Shown here: one piece after another, positions 59,083 to 64,000 of the stretch
Position numbering within the stretch: position 1 is the first letter of the stretch
Layout: every line of letters starts with the position of its first letter
Assembly: GCF_002995495.1 (NCBI RefSeq)
Contig: NZ_PVZV01000008.1
Span: forward strand, 333,788 to 397,787
Direction of reading: 5' to 3'
DNA from: Actinocorallia populi
GTDB taxonomy: Bacteria > Actinomycetota > Actinomycetes > Streptosporangiales > Streptosporangiaceae
Length of the DNA stretch: 64,000 nt
Made by a program: the position numbers and the translations under genes
Notes under the pieces: generated by a model
What the model saw: only the letters and a program-made list of their open reading frames with translations
Database searches by the model: none
Told to the model about the DNA's origin: nothing

Positions 59083-60705
59083 ATGCCGCAGGACAAGGGC
59101 TCGGGCGAGGTTCTGGTCGATGACAGGCCTGCGGAGGAGGTGACCTTCGCCGGGCTGGTCGAGGCGCGGGGTGGTGACGACCGGGTCGGGCTGCGGTTCG
59201 AGGAGCGGTGCTGGAGCTGGCGGGAGGTCGTCGCCGAGGCGCGGCTGCGCGCGGGGGTCGCGCTCGGGATGCGGCGAGCAGGGGCCTGGCATGTGGGGCT
59301 TTTTCTGGAGAACGGGCCCGAGCATGTGTTCTGGCTGCTGGGGGCGGCCCTGGCGGGGATGCCGGTCGTCGAGCTGAACCCGACGCGGCGGGGTGCGGAA
59401 CTGGCGCGGGACATCACCTTCACCGACTGCGGGGTGCTGGTCACCGAGACGAGCCGGGCACCTCTGCTCGAAGGGCTCGTACCGGACGTTCCCCGGCTGG
59501 TCGTGGACGGCGGGGAGTACGCGGAGGCGCTGGCGAAGGCCGTACCGGCGGACGTCGCAGGCGCGGCGGTGCGGCCGGAGGCGATCTTCTCGCTGGTGTT
59601 CACCTCCGGCACGACGTCGGCGCCCAAGGCCGTCGTCTGCACCCAGGGCAGGCTGGGGCGGATCGCCGTCCAGCAGCAGCAGCGCCGCGGCCTCACCGCG
59701 GACGACGTCTTCTACGTCGTGATGCCCATGTTCCACTCGAACGCCCTCATGGCGGGCATCGCACCGGCCGTCAGCGCCGGGGGATGCGTGGTGTTGCGCC
59801 GGAAGTTCTCCGCTTCGGGGTTCCTGCCGGACGTGCGCCGCTATGGCGTCACGTTCTTCAACTACGTCGGCAAGCCGCTGAACTACATCCTGGCCACCCC
59901 CGAACAACCGGACGACGCGAGCAACCCGCTGCGCATCGCCTTCGGCAACGAGGCCGCGCAACGCGACATCGAGGAGTTCTCCCGCCGCTTCGGCTGCGAG
60001 GTCTTCGACTCCTACGGATCCAGCGAGGGCGAGATCCGCATCGTCCGCGTCCCCGGCACCCCGCCCGGCTCCCTGGGCGTGGCCGAAGAGGGGACGATCG
60101 TCGTGAACCCGCAGACCCTGGAGGAATGCCCCCGCGCGGTCTTCGACGAGCACGGCACGCTGCTCAACGCCGACGAGGCGACCGGCGAGATCGTCAACAC
60201 CCGCGGAGCCACCGTCTTCGAGGGCTACTACAACAACCCCGAGGCCACCGCCAAGCGCGTCCGCAACGGCTGGTCCTGGTCCGGGGACCTGGCCTACCGC
60301 GACGCCGAGGGCTTCTGGTACTTCGCCGGGCGCGACAGCGACTGGCTCCGCGTGGACGGCGAGAACTTCGCCGCCGCCCCCGTCGAACGCCTCCTGTCCC
60401 GCTTCGAGCCCTTCGCCGACGTCGCCGTCTACGCCGTCCCGGACGAGCACGTCGGCGACCAGGTCATGGCCGCGGTGGTGCTCAAACCCGGCTTTGATTT
60501 CGATCCCACGGCTTTCACCGCTTTCCTGCTCGATCAGCCTGACCTCGGCACGAAATGGTCTCCCCGATACATCCGGCTCACCGCAGAACTCCCCCGTACG
60601 GCCACCAGCAAGGTGGTCAAACGCCCCCTGCGAGACGAGGCCTGGCACACCACCGACCCCCTCTACCGGTGGGAGGGCGGCACTTACCGCCGATGGCGCC
60701 CTTGA
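59083..60705 (+). CDS. fadD17: FadD17-like acyl-CoA synthetase
   Basis: 540 residues from ATG 59083, GGGAGGTG upstream. Adenylation-domain motifs: FTSGTTSAPKAVV (P-loop), FDSYGSSEGE, YYNNPEAT, WSWSGDLAYRD, and AELPRTATSKVVKR (catalytic Lys). The early block VGLRFEERCWSWREVV with VVELNPTRRGAELARDI resembles mycobacterial FadD17, a member of the cholesterol regulon. It may activate a steroid side-chain or ring-derived carboxylate with CoA. It stands alone at the left of the kshA block. The FadD17 name is by recall, not search. Confidence 0.8.
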   Translation: MPQDKGSGEVLVDDRPAEEVTFAGLVEARGGDDRVGLRFEERCWSWREVVAEARLRAGVALGMRRAGAWHVGLFLENGPEHVFWLLGAALAGMPVVELNPTRRGAELARDITFTDCGVLVTETSRAPLLEGLVPDVPRLVVDGGEYAEALAKAVPADVAGAAVRPEAIFSLVFTSGTTSAPKAVVCTQGRLGRIAVQQQQRRGLTADDVFYVVMPMFHSNALMAGIAPAVSAGGCVVLRRKFSASGFLPDVRRYGVTFFNYVGKPLNYILATPEQPDDASNPLRIAFGNEAAQRDIEEFSRRFGCEVFDSYGSSEGEIRIVRVPGTPPGSLGVAEEGTIVVNPQTLEECPRAVFDEHGTLLNADEATGEIVNTRGATVFEGYYNNPEATAKRVRNGWSWSGDLAYRDAEGFWYFAGRDSDWLRVDGENFAAAPVERLLSRFEPFADVAVYAVPDEHVGDQVMAAVVLKPGFDFDPTAFTAFLLDQPDLGTKWSPRYIRLTAELPRTATSKVVKRPLRDEAWHTTDPLYRWEGGTYRRWRP

Positions 60706-60761
60706 GGCCGCGCACAGCGGTACAACGGTGCCCTGTCGTATTTCAGAGGAGGGGTTGGGCC

Positions 60762-61619
60762 TTGGGGGAGTATCAGTACTACGAGTTTCTCGCGGTGGAT
60801 CGTCCGCTGGGCGCGGAGGAGCAGGCCGAGGTGCGGGAGCTGTCCACCCGGGCGGAGATCACCGCGACGGGCTTCGTCAACGAGTACGAGTGGGGGGACT
60901 TCAAGGGGGAGCCCCGGCGGCTGATGGAGCGCTACTACGACGCCCATCTGTATCTGGCGGACTGGGGCACACGCCACGTGATGCTGCGCCTGCCGAAAGG
61001 GCTGCTCTCCTCCGACGCCGTGGCGGGTTTCCTGGTCGACGGGTACGTGGAGGCGTGGGGTCACGGAGAACACGTCCTCGTGGAGCTGACCAGCGAGGAG
61101 GAGGAAGGAGGCGACTGGCCGGAGGAGCTCGAGGGGCTGCTGGAGACGATCGCCGGGGTCCGGGCGGAACTGGTCGCGGGAGACCTGCGGCCGCTGTACC
61201 TGGCCTGGCTGGCGGCCTACGGGACCTGGGAACGCGACGAGGGCGCCTTCGACGACGAGCACGAGAGCCGGTGCGAACCACCGGTGCCGGCGGGGCTGGG
61301 GTCGTTGACCGAGCCGCAGCGGGCGCTGGCCGAGATCCTGCGGCTCGACACCGACCTGCTGGCCGTCGCCGTGGAGGCGAGCCCGCCTTTGCCGTCCGCC
61401 GCGGACGGCGACGGCCGCTGGGCCGGCTTGATCGGCTCCCTCCCGGAGGCCGAGAAGGACGCGCTGCTGCTGCGCGTCGTCCGCGACGAGGCCGCACGGG
61501 TCCGCCTGGAGCTCCTGAACCGCTTCCAGGCCCCGTCCCGTTCCGGCGAAGGCCCGCGGCGCACCGTCGGCGGCCTGCTCGACGCCGCGGCCGAGGCACG
61601 CGCCGAGCGTGAGACCTGA
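60762..61619 (+). CDS. Actinobacterial hypothetical protein (GEYQYYEF family)
   Basis: 285 residues from TTG 60762 (GGAGGGG 7 bases upstream). The opening GEYQYYEFLAVDRPLGAEEQ, RAEITATGFVNEYEWGDFKG and MERYYDAHLYLADWGTRHVM are features of a conserved actinobacterial hypothetical. A C-terminal helical part (EKDALLLRVVRDEAARVRLE) follows. It is acidic and soluble with no catalytic motif I recognise. A 16-base-stem terminator follows. Confidence 0.7.
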   Translation: MGEYQYYEFLAVDRPLGAEEQAEVRELSTRAEITATGFVNEYEWGDFKGEPRRLMERYYDAHLYLADWGTRHVMLRLPKGLLSSDAVAGFLVDGYVEAWGHGEHVLVELTSEEEEGGDWPEELEGLLETIAGVRAELVAGDLRPLYLAWLAAYGTWERDEGAFDDEHESRCEPPVPAGLGSLTEPQRALAEILRLDTDLLAVAVEASPPLPSAADGDGRWAGLIGSLPEAEKDALLLRVVRDEAARVRLELLNRFQAPSRSGEGPRRTVGGLLDAAAEARAERET

Positions 61620-61636
61620 CGGAACCGCCGACGGAG

Positions 61637-61668
61637 AAGGGGAGAGCACCGGCCGGTGCTCTCCCCTT
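61637..61668. terminator. Bidirectional terminator
   Basis: AAGGGGAGAGCACCGG (61637-61652) directly abuts its exact complement (61653-61668), giving a 32-base perfect palindrome, between convergent genes ending at 61619 and 61686. Confidence 0.85.
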
Positions 61669-61685
61669 TCCGGGTGTTCGGGTGC

Positions 61686-62480
61686 TCAGCTCGCCGGGGG
61701 GAGCATGCGCTTCATGGCGGCGTGCGCCTTGGCGACGAGGACGGAGCGCGGGAAGCCCGCCCGCTTCTGGACGTCCTCGTAGTTGCCGCCGGCGACCCAG
61801 ATGGGGCCATCGGTGAGGTGCTCCAGGCCCTCGCGGGCGACGTCGTCCGGCTCGGCGACCTTCATGCCCGGGATGTCCATCTTGAGGCCGGCGCGCGCCA
61901 TCGCGGGAGTGCGGGTGACGCCGAGGATCAGCTCGAGGACGTCGACGCCGTGCTCGCGCATCTCCAGCCACAGGCCCTCGGCGAAGACGCGGCCGAAGGA
62001 CTTGACGGCGGAGTAGATGCTGATCTGGGCCTGGCCCATGTAGCCGGCCATCGAGCCGACCAGGATGATGCCGCCGCGGCCGCGCTCCTTCATCAGGGCG
62101 CCGAAGTGGTGGGTCAGGGCCAGCTGCGCGGTGATGTTCAGGTCGATGACGCCCTGGAAGCGGTCCAGGTCGCCGGTGACGAACTCGTGCCCGTAGGTGT
62201 TGGCGCCCGCGTTGAAGATCAACAGGCCGACCTCGAGGCCGTCGGTGACCTCGCGGACCGCCTTCAGCGGCTCGGGGGCGACCAGGTCGAGCTGCAGCGT
62301 GCGCACCTCGACGCCCTTGGCGCGGACCTGCTCGGCGGTCTCCTCCAGCGGGCCGGGCTTGCGGGCGATGAGCACCAGGTTGATGCCCGCGTCGGCCAGA
62401 CGGTGGGCGAAGGCGGAACCGACGCCCTCGGATCCGCCGGCGATGACGGCCCACGGGCCGTACTGGTCCTTGTCGATCAT
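61686..62480 (-). CDS. Short-chain dehydrogenase in the kshA operon (1)
   Basis: 264 residues. IAGGSEGVGSAFAHRL (cofactor motif with GGSEGVG), LIARKPGPLEE (Arg after strand 2, NADP-type), FNAGANTYGH, Ser in LVGSMAGYMG, YSAVK. GGAGAACA precedes ATG 62480, which overlaps the previous SDR stop (ATGA). The end (VAKAHAAMKRML) is typical of a group seen in steroid and lipid clusters. Likely acts on a hydroxyl or keto group of a steroid intermediate. Confidence 0.88.
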   Translation of the reverse strand: MIDKDQYGPWAVIAGGSEGVGSAFAHRLADAGINLVLIARKPGPLEETAEQVRAKGVEVRTLQLDLVAPEPLKAVREVTDGLEVGLLIFNAGANTYGHEFVTGDLDRFQGVIDLNITAQLALTHHFGALMKERGRGGIILVGSMAGYMGQAQISIYSAVKSFGRVFAEGLWLEMREHGVDVLELILGVTRTPAMARAGLKMDIPGMKVAEPDDVAREGLEHLTDGPIWVAGGNYEDVQKRAGFPRSVLVAKAHAAMKRMLPPAS

Positions 62481-63280
62481 TGTTCTCCGTCCAGGTCCGG
62501 GGTCCAGGCGACGCCGTTGATATGGGAGCCGCCGTCCACGAACAGGGTGTTTCCGGTCAGGTAGCGGGCGGCCTCGCTGGCGAGGAAGACCACTACGGGT
62601 GCGATGTCGGTCTCGGGGTCGCCGAGCCGACCCATCGGGTTGGCCTTGTCGGCGATCGCGGCGATCTCGGGGTTCGCCGCCGCCCTGCGCTGGAACGCGG
62701 CGCTCTTGGCACCGGGGCACACGGCGTTGACCACCACGCCGGTGGGCGCCCACTCGCGGGCGGCCGTGCGGGTGAGGGTCCGCAGGGCCTCCTTCGCCGA
62801 GTTGTACTCCAGGGTCCCCATGTGGGCGTTGACACCGTTCAGCGAGCACATGTTGACGACACGGCCCCAGCCGCGCTCCTTCATGTGGGGGAAGGCGGCC
62901 TGCATCGCCCACAGCGGGCCGTAGTAGCCCATGGCGAAGGCGCGCTGCAGCTGCTCGTCGGTCTTGCGCTCGACCCGCCCGACGGTGCCCATGCCCCAGG
63001 CGTTGTTGACCAGGACGTCCACCGAGCCCCAGGCGCGCACCGCGGTGTCGACCATGGCGTGCACCTGGGCCTTGTCGGTGACGTCGGTGGCCTGGAAGAG
63101 CGCCTCGGCCCCGAACTCCTCCCGCAGCTCCCGGGCGACCCTCTCCCCGTTCGCCGTGTCGATCTCGGCGACCAGGACGCGGGCGCCCTCGGCGGCGAAC
63201 CGGCGGGCGACGCCCTTTCCGATGCCGTCGCCCGCCCCCGTCACGATGGCCGTGCGTCCGGCCAGCGCGCCTTCACTCAT
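62477..63280 (-). CDS. Short-chain dehydrogenase in the kshA operon (2)
   Basis: 267 residues. TGAGDGIGKGVARRFA, EIDTANGERV (Asp after strand 2, NAD-type), NNAWGMGTVG, Ser in NMCSLNG, YNSAK, and the C-terminal GNTLFVDGGSHINGV. AAGGT precedes ATG 63280, which overlaps the end of the Cys-rich gene by 8 bases. With the NADP-type SDR downstream it makes an unusual NAD/NADP pair behind kshA. A 3-, 7- or 17-hydroxysteroid dehydrogenase role is plausible. Confidence 0.88.
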   Translation of the reverse strand: MSEGALAGRTAIVTGAGDGIGKGVARRFAAEGARVLVAEIDTANGERVARELREEFGAEALFQATDVTDKAQVHAMVDTAVRAWGSVDVLVNNAWGMGTVGRVERKTDEQLQRAFAMGYYGPLWAMQAAFPHMKERGWGRVVNMCSLNGVNAHMGTLEYNSAKEALRTLTRTAAREWAPTGVVVNAVCPGAKSAAFQRRAAANPEIAAIADKANPMGRLGDPETDIAPVVVFLASEAARYLTGNTLFVDGGSHINGVAWTPDLDGEQ

Positions 63281-63515
63281 CGATGACCTTCACGGCGCCG
63301 TCCAGGGTCGCCTGCTGGATCGTCATGCGCAGATCCGGGCAGGTCTCGTACCGGTCGGTGCGCAGGTTGGGGCAGTCGGCCATGGCCTGCTCGCTCCACT
63401 GGATGGTGGTCTGCTCCCAGCTGGACTTGCGCACCAGCACGGGACCGTCGCACCGCCGGCAGCGCAGCGCCTGCATGGGCGCGTCGGCCAGCCGGTTGTC
63501 GGGACGGACGGTCAT
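63273..63515 (-). CDS. Small four-cysteine protein between kshA and SDR genes
   Basis: 80 residues from ATG 63515, overlapping the kshA stop (ATGA). Cys19-x2-Cys22 (LRCRRCDGPVLV), then Cys48-Pro and Cys59-Pro (ADCPNLR, YETCPDLR). The knuckle CRRC suggests a zinc ribbon or rubredoxin-like metal site, but the second pair is x10-spaced, not a CxxC. It is locked into the kshA operon, so it may assist KshA (assembly or electron transfer) or be regulatory. Family not recognised. Confidence 0.7.
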   Translation of the reverse strand: MTVRPDNRLADAPMQALRCRRCDGPVLVRKSSWEQTTIQWSEQAMADCPNLRTDRYETCPDLRMTIQQATLDGAVKVIDE

Positions 63516-64000
63516 GACCGTCCCTCTGCGGCGGCGGCGCGTGCGAGGTTCTCCTCGCACTCCTTGGCCCAGGACTCGACGGGACGGGTGGTGTCGATCT
63601 CGAACTCGAACCGGTCGACCATCTCCGGCTTGACGTCCGCGGCGTCGACGTAGAACTGCTCGTACCAGCGGCGCAGCTGGTAGACGGGCCCGTCCTCCTC
63701 GCACAGCAGCGGGTTGTCGATGCGGGTCTTGTTCTTCCAGATCTGGATGTCCTGGTCGAAGCCCTTGAGGATGAAGCTCGACAGCTTGCCCGCCATGACC
63801 TCGGCGGCCTCCCGCGGCAGGTTCTCGCCGTGCTTGGCGATGATGCCCGAGTGCAGGACGAAGGAGTTCTCGTCGATCGGGTAGTGCGAGTTGATCAGCA
63901 CCGAGTGCAGGTCGAAGCCCTCGTAGTGGTAGGTCAGCTCGTCGATCATGAAGGACGGGCCGTGGTAGGTCGCCACCGAGGTGTTGCCGATCATCTTGTT
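63512..64000 (-). CDS. kshA: 3-ketosteroid 9-alpha-hydroxylase oxygenase KshA, C-terminal part (5' end outside window)
   Basis: 163 residues are visible and the frame is open to the window edge; the ATG at 63994 is internal. The sequence YHGPSFMIDELTYHYEGF, VLINSHYPIDENSFVLHSGI, IQIWKNKTRIDNPLLCEEDG and YQLRRWYEQFYVDAADVKPE matches the KshA catalytic domain tail. The N-terminal Rieske domain and the iron-ligand His/His/Asp lie outside. KshA with KshB hydroxylates C9, which together with KstD triggers ring-B opening. First visible gene of the leftward kshA-Cys protein-SDR-SDR operon. Confidence 0.93.
   Translation of the reverse strand, partial: NKMIGNTSVATYHGPSFMIDELTYHYEGFDLHSVLINSHYPIDENSFVLHSGIIAKHGENLPREAAEVMAGKLSSFILKGFDQDIQIWKNKTRIDNPLLCEEDGPVYQLRRWYEQFYVDAADVKPEMVDRFEFEIDTTRPVESWAKECEENLARAAAAEGRS

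Noticed and set aside
1..64000. CRISPR arrays, tRNA/rRNA genes, intact insertion sequences, prophage genes
   Set aside because: No regularly spaced repeats, no tRNA-like cloverleaf with CCA or conserved T-loop, and no transposase or integrase motif was found on either strand by eye.

Overview
The window is high-GC actinobacterial chromosome: strong G/C third-codon bias, frequent GTG and some TTG starts, and many ATGA/GTGA stop-start overlaps. F420-type luciferase-like oxidoreductases, a PASTA kinase, HspR-type (HAIR) heat-shock control and an ECF41 sigma remnant are all typical of this group. The gene mix suggests a spore-forming actinomycete of the Streptosporangiales (Actinomadura-like). 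That placement is inference from gene content, not a database result.

The main theme is steroid (cholesterol-type) catabolism, spread over three blocks with regulators and efflux genes between them. Block 1 (8.5-15.6 kb) holds a minus-strand operon echA20-ipdA-ipdB-ipdC for opening the last two rings. A divergent short-chain dehydrogenase like mycobacterial Rv3548c shares its promoter region, and hsaE-hsaG-hsaF follow for the C6 ring-A fragment. Block 2 (39-53 kb) holds an IclR regulator, hsaB, and the coupled operon hsaD-kstD-kshB followed by hsaA. It also carries an SDR, then hsaC, a second KstD-like flavoprotein, an LLM oxidoreductase, a SnoaL protein and another SDR. Block 3 (59-64 kb) has a FadD17-like acyl-CoA synthetase and a minus-strand run in which kshA (cut by the window end) comes first, followed by a small four-cysteine protein and two SDRs. 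Together they would give 9-alpha-hydroxylation (KshAB), 1,2-dehydrogenation (KstD), 3-HSA hydroxylation (HsaAB), meta-cleavage (HsaC), hydrolysis (HsaD), and degradation of both halves (HsaEFG; IpdC, EchA20, IpdAB).

The most interesting non-canonical element is a two-gene module that occurs three times (5.7-7.1, 39.1-40.5 and 50.7-52.0 kb). An LLM-class, probably F420-dependent oxidoreductase is translationally coupled to a SnoaL/NTF2-fold protein. All three SnoaL proteins keep a Tyr-x4-Asp pair and a downstream His, resembling the catalytic set of bile-acid 7-alpha-dehydratase. I propose an undescribed F420-plus-SnoaL route for dehydrating or isomerising and then reducing steroid ring substituents.

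Other regions: 0-4 kb, imine-reductase-like enzyme/HxlR, an aminoglycoside-phosphotransferase-like protein/TetR, alpha/beta hydrolase and polysaccharide deacetylase; 4.2-5.6 kb, P450 with [3Fe-4S] ferredoxin; 7.2-8.5 kb, decayed NDH-2-like and ECF41 sigma remnants; 15.6-17.2 kb, a VapBC pair beside gene debris; 17.3-33.4 kb, an ArsR/SDR pair, two paralogous AI-2E-type transporters, a PASTA kinase, an ABC exporter with a two-component system, an MFS pump, Hsp20, a methyltransferase and a MerR regulator; 33.5-39 kb, an ATPase with an unusual dyad upstream, a UvrA-like ABC protein/TetR, and a yybP-ykoY manganese riboswitch ahead of a TMEM165/GDT1 transporter; 53-58.9 kb, TetR and LysR regulators with their targets and an MFS pump. 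Several genes carry internal deletions (ECF41 sigma, an XRE antitoxin, an SDR). No tRNA, rRNA, CRISPR array or intact insertion sequence was seen.
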